From: Clostridium sp. CS001
GTDB lineage: Bacteria > Bacillota > Clostridia > Clostridiales > Clostridiaceae
DNA length: 64,000 bases
Assembly: GCF_020443565.1 (NCBI RefSeq)
Contig: NZ_JAIZZN010000004.1
Coordinates: 124,001 to 188,000, forward strand
Direction of reading: 5' to 3'
Shown: positions 53,672 through 62,345 of the stretch, in pieces
Numbering within the stretch: the stretch's first letter is position 1
Layout: every line of letters begins with the position of its first letter
Program-made: the position numbers and the translations under genes
The notes under the pieces: model-generated
Seen by the model: only the letters and a program-made list of their open reading frames with translations
Told to the model about the DNA's origin: nothing
Database searches by the model: none

Positions 53672-55612
53672 TTAAATTGCATTTGCAGCATCGTATGCTG
53701 TAGTTATTGCATTTTTTAAATCAGAAGCTCGCTGCATAGCATCCCCAATAAATGTATATGGAATATGTGCATTATCTAATGCCACTGTATCAAAAGAAAC
53801 TGGCATTGCGCCTACAGCCATAACAGCAAAATTGCATGGAATTTCAATTTCTTCAGAGCTTTCATTCTTGCAAAATACAGCATTAGGAGTAATCTTAGTT
53901 ACAGTATGTTTTGCATAAATATCTACTGAATATTTATCAAACTCTTCTAATAATGTAGGACGAATTGAGGTGGATTCATCTTTGGCAATGGTGTCTAACA
54001 TTTCAATAATTGAAACTTTGCACCCACGGCTTGCAAGGAGTTCAGCAGTTTCAGCACCAACCAGGCCACCACCTATTACCACAACATTACCATGGCAAAT
54101 TTCTTCACTTGATAATACTTTCCATGCATTTAATACATTTTTACCTTCAAATCCCTCAACAGGAATTATTCTATTTTCAGCACCGGCTGCAATAATTACG
54201 TGATCCGTTTCCAATGCTAGGATGTCGTTAGAAGTAGGTGATTTCCCTAATCTTATATCAACTCCTAGTGTAGAAACTTCATTCATTAAGTAATTTAGAG
54301 CTCTTAGCATCTCACTCTTTCTTGGTGGAACAGAAGCGATATTTAATTGTCCCCCAATTTTTAGTGATTTTTCAAACAGTGTAACTTTATGTCCCTTTGC
54401 AGCAGCAACTCTAGCAGCTTCTAATCCAGCAGGACCAGCTCCAATTATCACAACTTTCTTTGGACTTTCAGAAGCTGAAATTGATTTTTTATATTCATAA
54501 CCATTTTCTGCATTTAGTACACATGAAACAAATTGTCTGTTTTGAATAGCATCTGTACAGCCTTTGTTACACATAATGCATTGACGGATATGAGATGCAT
54601 TTCCTGCTTGTGCTTTATTTACCCAGTCAGGATCGCTTAAAAGTCCTCTACCTATGCCAATCATATCGCAAGAACCACTATCTAGCATTGCTTGTGCGTA
54701 ATCTGGATTTAAAATACGGCCAACTGTAGAAACGGGAATAGATACTACTTCTTTTATTTGTTTTGAGTATTTTTCAAAGAACCCATAAGGTTGTGTACCC
54801 ATTGCAGGAATTGTATCTCCCATATTACCGGTATGGTTAGCTTGGGCAACATGAAGCATATCCACCCCAGCCTCTTCCAGTAATTTAGCTAGTTTAATTC
54901 CCTCTTCTATGCATACGCCGCCTTTTCCACGCATTTCATCCTTTCCAACAATTTCTGAAACAATTGATAGTTTGTATTCAATTAATAAATCTGGAGCAGC
55001 TTCCTTTATTGTTTCTACTAATTTAAGGGCAAACTTTACACGATTTTCAAAGCATCCGCCATAGCTATCTGTTCGCTTATTTAAAATTGTAGAGCACAAC
55101 GCCCCAACAAGTCTATCGCCATGGATTTCAATAACGTCCACACCTGCTATAGCAGCACGTTTTGCACAAGCCGCATATTTATCAATAATTGCTAGCAATT
55201 CTTCCTCTGTAACCTCTTGAACATAATTTTCCATATCATGATGAAGCTTAGCACGTATTTCTGAGGCATCACCTTTTTTAAATAACTCTATCAATGCATC
55301 AACATTATATTCCGGGTGAAACAGCTGTAGACCAAGTTTAGCACCAAATTCATGAACTGCATCTGCTAATTTTTTAAAGCTCTCAATTTGACCATCATGA
55401 AACAACTTTGGTGTAGGTGCAAAGGTATTTATAGGTGCAACATCCCCAATAACAATATAACCTGTGCCTCCTTCTGCAATTCTTTTATAAAAGTTAAGAC
55501 TTTGCTCTCCAATAGACCCATCTCTTTCCTCATATCCTGTTGTTAAAGGTGGAAACATAATACGATTTTTGAATGTAACATTTTTTATAATAATAGGTTC
55601 AAATAATTTCAA
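53672..55612 (-). CDS. bilR: Bilirubin reductase-like flavin oxidoreductase (BilR)
   Basis: The 646-residue enzyme has an FMN TIM barrel (about 1-340), a [4Fe-4S] site (Cys345, 348, 352, 364) and FAD and NAD domains (GAGPAGLEAA at 391-400, VVIGGGLVGAETA near 511). This is the long old-yellow-enzyme form, like 2-enoate and BaiCD-type reductases. In place of the usual HAAH the active site reads HGDR (His164, Gly165, Asp166, Arg167). I recall Asp166/Arg167 as the hallmark of BilR, which reduces bilirubin to urobilinogen. The match in residue number is exact. TTG at 55612 follows GGGAGAG. It diverges from an AraC regulator. Its real substrate is untested. Confidence 0.78.
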   Translation of the reverse strand: MKLFEPIIIKNVTFKNRIMFPPLTTGYEERDGSIGEQSLNFYKRIAEGGTGYIVIGDVAPINTFAPTPKLFHDGQIESFKKLADAVHEFGAKLGLQLFHPEYNVDALIELFKKGDASEIRAKLHHDMENYVQEVTEEELLAIIDKYAACAKRAAIAGVDVIEIHGDRLVGALCSTILNKRTDSYGGCFENRVKFALKLVETIKEAAPDLLIEYKLSIVSEIVGKDEMRGKGGVCIEEGIKLAKLLEEAGVDMLHVAQANHTGNMGDTIPAMGTQPYGFFEKYSKQIKEVVSIPVSTVGRILNPDYAQAMLDSGSCDMIGIGRGLLSDPDWVNKAQAGNASHIRQCIMCNKGCTDAIQNRQFVSCVLNAENGYEYKKSISASESPKKVVIIGAGPAGLEAARVAAAKGHKVTLFEKSLKIGGQLNIASVPPRKSEMLRALNYLMNEVSTLGVDIRLGKSPTSNDILALETDHVIIAAGAENRIIPVEGFEGKNVLNAWKVLSSEEICHGNVVVIGGGLVGAETAELLASRGCKVSIIEMLDTIAKDESTSIRPTLLEEFDKYSVDIYAKHTVTKITPNAVFCKNESSEEIEIPCNFAVMAVGAMPVSFDTVALDNAHIPYTFIGDAMQRASDLKNAITTAYDAANAI

Positions 55613-55881
55613 AATAATCTCTCCCTTTATATAATATTTATTTTAATAATATTGTTAAAATATTACCAACTATTCTAAGGTTAATCTTATCATAGCACGG
55701 AGGAATTATCGTTATACATTTCAAGAAAAAACATACATAATCTGATATATTATTTAATGCTGGAATATACCTTTTTACTATAATATAATTAGAATATAAC
55801 ACTAACCCAAAGAGAAAGATTTGATTTCCATTAATATTACATTAGATAAATTAAAGATGTAAATTAGAATAGGGGTGCTTT

Positions 55882-56763
55882 ATGTATGTAGATACTGAAA
55901 AATATATTAGTAAGCAGCAAAAGGAAGATTTAAGTGTTTTACTAGGAAGTATCCACTATGTCATTAATAGTTATGGCAAATGGTGCTCTACTCATAAGTC
56001 TAGATTGGATTATACAAGTTCAGATTTTGAAATTTTATATTATTCCAAAGGAGGATCTCTAACCACCATAAATGGCAAAGAATATGTATGTAGTCCAGGT
56101 AGTATGCTGGTTTTAGAGCCCTTTAGTCTTGTAACATCAATAAACAAAGATTATGAAGAATATGAATATTACTCTATTCACTTTGATATAGAACCTGCTT
56201 ATTTACAAGCACAACTAAGTAATGTACTTACTTGCAATGGTCCAGTCATACTTAAAGAAGAGTATAGTGAATTAAAAGGTATGTTTGAAAAACTACATTT
56301 GGAAAAAGAAAGAGCAGAGATTGGTTATCTTAGTATCATTACTTCCGGATTATTACGAATTATCGTTGAAATTATTCGGGTTCAAAAAAAAAGAAATCCA
56401 GTTGAAATTCATGAAGTAAAATACAATAAACAACAAGTAAACGTTGTAAATAGTGCCCTCCATTATGTTAATAAACACAAAAATGAGGCAATAAAAATGA
56501 ATGACTTATGCAAATGCATTGGCGCAAGCAATAGTTATTTATACAAAGCATTTATTGAGGTTCTAGGTATTTCTCCAAGTAAATATGTTATCCAATTTAA
56601 AATTAAAAAAGCAAAAGAATTATTGAGAACTCACGAATTTTCTATTGAAGAAGTTGGTATTATGCTAGGATTTTCCTCACCTTATCACTTTAGTAATACA
56701 TTTAAAGCAATTACAGGTACTAACCCAAAGAAGTATGAATTAAATATGAGAGGTTCCAAATAG
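55882..56763 (+). CDS. AraC-family transcriptional regulator
   Basis: This 293-residue protein has an N-terminal cupin-like sensing domain (about 30-120, EILYYSKGGSLTTINGKEY and GSMLVLEPF). The C-terminal AraC DNA-binding domain (about 190-288) has two helix-turn-helix units; MNDLCKCIGASNSYLYKAF and EEVGIMLGFSSPYHFSNTFK are the typical recognition parts, followed by TGTNPKKYE. It is divergent from the bilR-like gene and directly upstream of the second reductase gene, so it probably controls both. The inducer would then be a reductase substrate. The start has an AGGGG site. Confidence 0.88.
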   Translation: MYVDTEKYISKQQKEDLSVLLGSIHYVINSYGKWCSTHKSRLDYTSSDFEILYYSKGGSLTTINGKEYVCSPGSMLVLEPFSLVTSINKDYEEYEYYSIHFDIEPAYLQAQLSNVLTCNGPVILKEEYSELKGMFEKLHLEKERAEIGYLSIITSGLLRIIVEIIRVQKKRNPVEIHEVKYNKQQVNVVNSALHYVNKHKNEAIKMNDLCKCIGASNSYLYKAFIEVLGISPSKYVIQFKIKKAKELLRTHEFSIEEVGIMLGFSSPYHFSNTFKAITGTNPKKYELNMRGSK

Positions 56764-56808
56764 CCCCTATGCATACCGAATTATGTATTTTAAAAAATGA
56801 TAACTATA

Positions 56809-56836
56809 TTGTTATATCAAGTGAGAGTGCTATGCT
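56809..56836 (+). promoter_or_regulatory. Possible promoter of the second reductase gene
   Basis: TTGTTA (56809-56814) and TATGCT (56831-56836) are 16 bases apart. An ATAAC...GTTAT inverted repeat overlaps the -35 box and could be the site of the AraC regulator. Confidence 0.45.
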
Positions 56837-56885
56837 ATAACTATGTTAGACTTTTAACGAATACTTAATAAGGGGTGGTTGTTTT

Positions 56886-58829
56886 ATGTACAAATATTTA
56901 TTTTCTCCAATTAAAATTAATCAAACAGAAATAAAAAATCGTATCGTTATGTCTCCAATGTCCACAAACTTTGCATCTGCGGATGGGTATGTAACAGATG
57001 ATATGATTTATCATTATGCTAGTAGAGCAAAAGGTGGCGTAGGACTTATTATTACAGAAGTAGTCATGACTGAGCCAACTTATAAGTATATTTCACGTAC
57101 ATTAACCTTGCAAGATGATAGCTATATTGAAGGTTGGAGCAAATTAACTAAAGAAGTCCATAAGTACGGAGGAAAAATTGCACCGCAATTGCTACATCCA
57201 TCATATATGGCAATTTCATACCCAGATACCCCACAATTAATTGCACCTTCAACTGTGGGACCATATTACATGACAAAACCTGTAAGAGCACTTAAGAGAG
57301 AGGAACTTCCAGCCATTATAAATAATTTTGCAGAGACAGCACTTAGAGCAAAAAAAGCTGGTTGTGACGCAGTGGAAATTCACGCAGCGCATGCACATGC
57401 ATTATTAGGTGGTTTTTTATCTCCACTATATAATAAGAGAACTGATGAATATGGTGGAGATGTTGACTGCCGTATACGATTGTTATTAGAAGTAATTGCA
57501 AAAGTAAGAGAACTTTGCGGTAAAGAGTTCCCTATCATTGTAAGAATCTCTGGTGATGATTACGAAATTGGTGGTCAGGCTTTAGTAGAAGGTATTTATA
57601 TTTCAAAAAAATTAGAAGAGGCTAGTGTAGATATGATTCATGTATCAGGTGGAACTACAGTACATAGGGCAAGTTCCATTACACCAGCTGGTTCCATTCA
57701 AGGTAGCCATATAAAAGCTGCTTCTGAAATAAAAAAATATGTAAATATACCTGTAGGTACAGTAGGCAGGCTGAATGAACCCTGGGTTGCTGAGGAAATG
57801 ATTGCAAATGGAAAGGCTGATATTGCCGTAATAGGACGAGCACTTTTGTGTGATGCTGAATTCTCTAATAAGGCAAAGGAAGGCAGATTAGACGAAATTA
57901 GACCATGTATTGGTTGTCTTGATTGTTTAAGTAGTGTTATGATTACAGATCATATTACTTGTGGAATTAATCCTTCACTAGAAATTGAAAACGAAGATAC
58001 TTTGACCAAAGCAGAAATTCAAAAAAAAGTATTAGTAGTTGGAGGTGGTCCTGCTGGTTTAGAAGCAGCATATATTGCAGCTAAGAGAGGTCACGATGTA
58101 ACTTTAGTAGAAAAAGACACTTTACTTGGAGGGCAAATGGTAGCAGCTTCATATCCCATTGCCAAAAACGATGTTGGCAAAGCCCTTAAGTATTTTATAA
58201 ATAGAACTACAAAAGCAGGCGTAAAAATTTTACTTGAGAAAACATTAACAGCAGCAGATATTAAAAAGGATTATGTAGGCTACGAAATTATATTGGCAAC
58301 AGGTGCTACTCCAATTATGCCTAAAGGCTTGCTAGGACACAAACATGCGTCTACGGCACCTGATGTATTACTTGGCAAGGTTTGTATAGGTAAAAATGTA
58401 GTTATTATTGGTGGTGGCTCAGTAGGTTGTGAAACAGCAGATTTTATTGCACCACTAGTTAAAGATAGACATCCAAGAAATAAAGAAGTAACTATTATTG
58501 AAATGAGAGATAATATTATTTTAGATGATACTTCACTTAGTCGTTCTTTACTAGTTCAAAGATTAGAAAATAAAGGTGTTAACATTTTGTGTAACGCAAA
58601 GGTAGAAAGGGTATTAGAGGACAGCCTTATATATTCTGTTAATGGAACGGAGTATAGGTTAGAAAATATAGATAACGTTGTTATAGCAGTTGGTTCTTCA
58701 ATGAACAATCAGCTGTCCAATGCACTAGTTGAAATGGGTATTAGTTTTCAGTCTATTGGTGATGGGAATTGTATTGGGAAGTTTAAACAAGCCCTTAAAG
58801 ATGGGTTTGAAGTAGGTAAGAGTATATAA
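56886..58829 (+). CDS. 2-enoate/BaiCD-type iron-sulfur flavin oxidoreductase
   Basis: This 647-residue enzyme has the same FMN barrel, [4Fe-4S], FAD and NAD layout as the bilR-like protein. Here the active-site block is the standard IHAAHAHALLGGFLSPLYNKRTDEYGG (His166, His169). The cluster cysteines are 341, 344, 347 and 359. The middle spacing is two residues, whereas the other protein has three. FAD and NAD sites are VVGGGPAGLEAA (385 on) and IIGGGSVGCETA. It should reduce an activated C=C bond, such as an enoate, with NADH. The substrate is unknown. The start has an AAGGGGTGG site. It is directly downstream of the AraC gene, with its own promoter and a strong terminator. Confidence 0.88.
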   Translation: MYKYLFSPIKINQTEIKNRIVMSPMSTNFASADGYVTDDMIYHYASRAKGGVGLIITEVVMTEPTYKYISRTLTLQDDSYIEGWSKLTKEVHKYGGKIAPQLLHPSYMAISYPDTPQLIAPSTVGPYYMTKPVRALKREELPAIINNFAETALRAKKAGCDAVEIHAAHAHALLGGFLSPLYNKRTDEYGGDVDCRIRLLLEVIAKVRELCGKEFPIIVRISGDDYEIGGQALVEGIYISKKLEEASVDMIHVSGGTTVHRASSITPAGSIQGSHIKAASEIKKYVNIPVGTVGRLNEPWVAEEMIANGKADIAVIGRALLCDAEFSNKAKEGRLDEIRPCIGCLDCLSSVMITDHITCGINPSLEIENEDTLTKAEIQKKVLVVGGGPAGLEAAYIAAKRGHDVTLVEKDTLLGGQMVAASYPIAKNDVGKALKYFINRTTKAGVKILLEKTLTAADIKKDYVGYEIILATGATPIMPKGLLGHKHASTAPDVLLGKVCIGKNVVIIGGGSVGCETADFIAPLVKDRHPRNKEVTIIEMRDNIILDDTSLSRSLLVQRLENKGVNILCNAKVERVLEDSLIYSVNGTEYRLENIDNVVIAVGSSMNNQLSNALVEMGISFQSIGDGNCIGKFKQALKDGFEVGKSI

Positions 58830-58875
58830 ACTGGTAACCACATTTTTATAGTTCAAAAGAGTGTTGTAATTATCC

Positions 58876-58930
58876 ATAAAGAGTGAATCTTATACTATAT
58901 TTAAGGTTAAGATCCACTCTTTATTTTTTA
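58876..58930 (+). terminator. Terminator after the second reductase gene
   Basis: ATAAAGAGTG (58876-58885) pairs with CACTCTTTAT (58915-58924), with an inner ATCTTA/TAAGAT, followed by TTTTTT. Confidence 0.92.
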
Positions 58931-59019
58931 TGAAGTGAAATCAAAGCACTTTTAAAAGATTAGACGATGGTGCTTAATATTATGATTTATTAATTAACAA
59001 AATCATGAAGATCATCTAA

Positions 59020-59223
59020 TTAAAATTTTTGAACATTAATAGCTTGAGGCCCTTTAGGTGCATCTACTACATCAAATTGTACTTCTTCGCCTTCATGTAA
59101 ATCCTTTTTTGGTCCTTGTTCTTTTATTGCTAAGTGGTGAACAAAAACATCTTCACCTTCTTGAGCGGATATAAATCCATATCCCCTTTCTGCATCATAC
59201 CACTTTACTATACCAGTTTTCAT
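59020..59223 (-). CDS. Cold-shock protein
   Basis: This 67-residue OB-fold protein binds single-stranded RNA and DNA. The RNP1 motif GYGFIS and RNP2 motif VFVHHLAI are present; the usual phenylalanine of RNP1 (GFGFI) is a tyrosine here. The end GPQAINVQ is family-typical. I start at the ATG at 59223 because GGAGG stands before it; an upstream frame to 59253 adds nothing conserved. A leader with an inverted repeat (AGTATTAG at 59266, CTAATACT at 59288) lies upstream and may form a hairpin. Confidence 0.93.
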   Translation of the reverse strand: MKTGIVKWYDAERGYGFISAQEGEDVFVHHLAIKEQGPKKDLHEGEEVQFDVVDAPKGPQAINVQKF

Positions 59224-59361
59224 ATAACGTCCTCCTTGCTTTTGCATAGCCAAAAGTTTAAATATAGTATTAGCTATAAATCTCTATCTAATACTTTTAA
59301 TATGCATAAAATCTTTACATAAACAATATAATTATGAATAGCAACTTTAAGGAAGGAAAAA

Positions 59362-59856
59362 ATGAAAAAACGCAACTCACTATTTGGACTTTTCATGATT
59401 TTTATGGGCTCTCTACTACTAGCTGACCAAATATACGGCATAGATTTTTTAAGTTTTTCTAACTTTTGGCCCCTCTTTATCCTCGTTCCAGGTATTTTAC
59501 TTGAAGCAAGTTTTTTCTATTTTAAAAAAGACCCTGCCATATTAGTCCTTGGTGGAGTTTTAACCACTACTGGTTTGCTATTTTTTTTTGAGACTTCAAC
59601 AAACTGGCAATACTCATCTGAAACCTGGCCATTTTATACTTTCGGCCTTGCCATTGGGCTATTTCAATACTATTTATTTTCTAAAAAAAATAAGACCTTA
59701 CTATTGTTTATATTTTTATTGGCCTTTATATCTGCATTTTCTTTTGCAATAAATTTTTTGGGAAATACTTATACTTGGCTCACCTATGACTTATTGCTTC
59801 CTTGCTTAATTATCTTTTTAGGCATATATGTATTCTTCAAAAACATGTTTAGTTAA
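59362..59856 (+). CDS. Small multi-pass membrane protein
   Basis: This 164-residue protein has five or so hydrophobic segments. The first 75 residues (LFGLFMIFMGSLLLADQIYG and NFWPLFILVPGILLEASFF) resemble the short membrane modules of LiaI/LiaF-like and DUF5668-like proteins, in which the loop often has a W-P-L motif. No soluble domain follows. The function cannot be named; proteins of this shape often take part in envelope stress responses. The start has an AAGGAAGG site. It stands alone, convergent to cwlD. Confidence 0.7.
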   Translation: MKKRNSLFGLFMIFMGSLLLADQIYGIDFLSFSNFWPLFILVPGILLEASFFYFKKDPAILVLGGVLTTTGLLFFFETSTNWQYSSETWPFYTFGLAIGLFQYYLFSKKNKTLLLFIFLLAFISAFSFAINFLGNTYTWLTYDLLLPCLIIFLGIYVFFKNMFS

Positions 59857-59947
59857 GAGGCTGCGCATCAAATCATTTTTCTTTACAATTAAATTCTCCG
59901 TCTCTGAAATTCTAAATTTCAACATTTATATTTCTGTTTGTTAAGAG

Positions 59948-60664
59948 TCAATCTTTATTAGAATCATAATATTCTTTTATTGATTTTACAATAGAACTTG
60001 CTATTTTATATTGATATACTTCATTTTTTAACATTTCCTCTTCTTTAGAATTAGTAATAAATCCACATTCTACAATTACTGATGGGGTATTTGTATAACA
60101 TCTGAGAATTTTATAATCATTGCCTGCCTCTTTCTCTATTCTTTTATTATACCCTAGGTCATGGTTAAAATTTTCTTGTATTATATGAGCAAGTATACTG
60201 CTCTTCTCATTTCTTGAATACCAAACCTGAGGCCCATGGCAACTACTATCCACAAAAAAATTCTGGTGTATACTAATAAAAAGATCACAGTTTGAGTTTC
60301 TTTTCATATTACATCTGTTATTTAAATCTTCCTTTTTCATTTTGTATATGTCTCCACTTTCTGTATAAAGTCCTTCATCCACTTCCCTGGTCATAATTAC
60401 CTGATATCCTAACTCCTTTAATTTTTCTCTTAGTTTAAGACTTATATTTAGGTTAAGATGCTTTTCTACTGTTCCGTTTTGGGACATTGATCCACCATCT
60501 ATGCCACCATGACCTGGGTCAATTAATATAATCTTAATACTATCTATTTGATTAGGTATTGCAAAAACATTAAGTCCATTATTAAAATTCCACAAAATTA
60601 AAATCATTAGATATATTAATATTTTGAAAATCCTTGGAATATGCTTTTTATTTTGTAAGCACAT
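59948..60664 (-). CDS. cwlD: Germination-specific N-acetylmuramoyl-L-alanine amidase CwlD
   Basis: This 238-residue amidase_3 protein has a signal anchor (about 12-34). The catalytic domain begins IILIDPGHGGIDGG (zinc histidine), followed by the glutamate of NGTVEKHLNL, MTREVD, SIHQNFF and VIVECGFITN. The length and the LYTESGDIYKMKKEDLNNRCNMKR block match CwlD, which removes the peptide from muramic acid so that muramic delta-lactam can form in the spore cortex. The start has an AAGGAGG site. A polysaccharide deacetylase gene, which could do the next step, is divergent from it across 282 bases. Confidence 0.92.
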   Translation of the reverse strand: MCLQNKKHIPRIFKILIYLMILILWNFNNGLNVFAIPNQIDSIKIILIDPGHGGIDGGSMSQNGTVEKHLNLNISLKLREKLKELGYQVIMTREVDEGLYTESGDIYKMKKEDLNNRCNMKRNSNCDLFISIHQNFFVDSSCHGPQVWYSRNEKSSILAHIIQENFNHDLGYNKRIEKEAGNDYKILRCYTNTPSVIVECGFITNSKEEEMLKNEVYQYKIASSIVKSIKEYYDSNKD

Positions 60665-60946
60665 AATTTTGTCCTCCTTAAAAACTAATTTATAAAGTAT
60701 TTTATGTTAATTCTTATTTTTTATTTATATTTAAAATATTGAAACATGAAAAATAAGAGTGAATTTTAAACTTTATCTTTACTTCGCTTTCTCTAACTTC
60801 CTTGTGAGCTAGAAAATTCTATAAACAAATTTAATATATAAATACAAAACTTACTTGTTATAATATATTAAAAAAAACAAAGAATAACTACGTAATATCT
60901 ATATATTTATTACATTATCTTATTTGTGGGTATTGGAGGTGTAAGT

Positions 60947-61681
60947 TTGAAACACAAAAGAAAAACATCAATTCTCTTCTTTATATTTTTTTTAGGCGCT
61001 ATTATAATCACAGAAATTACCATCTTAAAAGAGCAACAATCTAAACCGGTTTTTGAAAAAAATATTAGAAAAGTGATTTATTTAACTTTTGATGATGGTC
61101 CTACCTACGTTGTTTCAGATGCCTTATTGGATATATTAAAAAAAGAAAATATAAAAGCTACTTTCTTTGTAGTAGGTAAAGAAATCGAAGGAAAAGAGTT
61201 AATTCTTAAGAGAATATATGATGAAGGTCATAGTATAGGTCTTCACACCTACAGTCATAATTTTAAGGAAATATATAAAAGCACAGAAAACTTTATTAAT
61301 GAAATGACAAAAACCTCTAATAAAATTAAAGAAGTCACGGGTTTTGCTCCTAAGATTATTAGGTTTCCTGGTGGTAGTTCTAAACGCCTAACTGCTTTAA
61401 GTTTAGATGTCCTTCATAAAAATAATTTTAAAATTTATGATTGGAATGTTAATATATATGATGGTATAAATCCTAATTTAAGTGTATCAGAACTTGTTAA
61501 AAATTCTCGAATTATTCAAGGCAATGGAAATGTGGCCATAATTCTAATGCATTGCAATTTCAATAATAAAAACACTGTAAAAGCTCTACCTAAAATCATA
61601 AAATATTATAAGGATTTACATTATGACTTTAAAACTATCACTGAAGATACTCCAGAATATTATTATAGATTTAAAAATTAA
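60947..61681 (+). CDS. Polysaccharide deacetylase (PdaA/PgdA type)
   Basis: This 244-residue protein has an N-terminal signal anchor (about 5-25) and a NodB-homology domain. The motifs are TFDDGPTY (catalytic Asp and metal Asp), SIGLHTYSHNF (metal histidines), RFPGGSS and a late ILMHCNF. It should deacetylate peptidoglycan or another exported glycan. Being divergent from cwlD, it may be the muramic delta-lactam enzyme; this is context, as the family also has general PgdA members. I start at the TTG at 60947, since GGAGGTG stands six bases before it; the frame is open from 60926. Confidence 0.85.
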   Translation: MKHKRKTSILFFIFFLGAIIITEITILKEQQSKPVFEKNIRKVIYLTFDDGPTYVVSDALLDILKKENIKATFFVVGKEIEGKELILKRIYDEGHSIGLHTYSHNFKEIYKSTENFINEMTKTSNKIKEVTGFAPKIIRFPGGSSKRLTALSLDVLHKNNFKIYDWNVNIYDGINPNLSVSELVKNSRIIQGNGNVAIILMHCNFNNKNTVKALPKIIKYYKDLHYDFKTITEDTPEYYYRFKN

Positions 61682-61763
61682 AGATGTTATATTCATTCCA
61701 ATTATAAACATAATTATTCCGATTTATGTAAATGATAATTAACAGTTGGAGTTTTTCCTAAAC

Positions 61764-61806
61764 CATAAAAAGACTAACTACAAATTTTATAATTAGTCTT
61801 TTTATG
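61764..61806. terminator. Bidirectional terminator with 14-bp stem
   Basis: CATAAAAAGACTAA (61764-61777) pairs perfectly with TTAGTCTTTTTATG (61793-61806). It lies between convergent genes and should act in both directions. Confidence 0.9.
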
Positions 61807-61914
61807 CTGTTAATAATAGTACTTAAAATTGAATGTACAACAGTTCTTATATAAAAGTGGATTTTCTCCTCCTTTGTACTCCAAAGCGCAAATTTTTTTC
61901 TAAGCGAAAGCCTT

Positions 61915-62223
61915 CTAATTTTTAATGCAACTCCTACCACCTTCTAAATTTTCAACATATCTTCTAATTTCATCTATCTGTTTTTGCAAGTCCTTGTTAT
62001 CGACCTTAGAATTACTGTCTCCATTATCTCCATATTGATTTTTTTTCTGCGCTTCAATATTTTGAGCCTGAGCCGCAATTATCAAAATAATCTGCCCCAC
62101 ATCTAGTGTAAAATTGCCTATTACATTTTGCTCATTGACATTTAGTTTAGCAGCAATTAAAATCCCTACTATTGTTGCTAATGTGGCTAGCTCACAAGGC
62201 GTATATTTTTCTATTTTCTTCAT
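61915..62223 (-). CDS. Small protein with hydrophobic helices
   Basis: I do not recognise this 102-residue protein. The N-terminal half has two weakly hydrophobic stretches (LATLATIVGILIAAKL and VGQIILIIAAQAQ), and the C-terminal third is a charged coiled coil (LQKQIDEIRRYVENLE). It may be membrane-associated. An AAAGGT site precedes the ATG at 62223. About 110 bases without a convincing gene separate it from the shared terminator. The patatin-like gene diverges from it across 122 bases. Confidence 0.55.
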   Translation of the reverse strand: MKKIEKYTPCELATLATIVGILIAAKLNVNEQNVIGNFTLDVGQIILIIAAQAQNIEAQKKNQYGDNGDSNSKVDNKDLQKQIDEIRRYVENLEGGRSCIKN

Positions 62224-62345
62224 ATATTACCTTTTAATGATTATTATGTTCCATTATATTCATTTCATAAAAAAGTGTCCTGAAGTTTATTTTTTGCTAA
62301 TATAGGTCATGTTATTATACTTATTCATATATTACTCATAAAGAG

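Noticed and set aside
61758-61940. Possible 60-residue protein on the minus strand after the small hydrophobic protein
   Set aside because: It overlaps the 14-bp terminator stem and the end of the neighbouring gene, and no ribosome site precedes its start. A GGAGG at about 61868 has no start codon at a proper distance.
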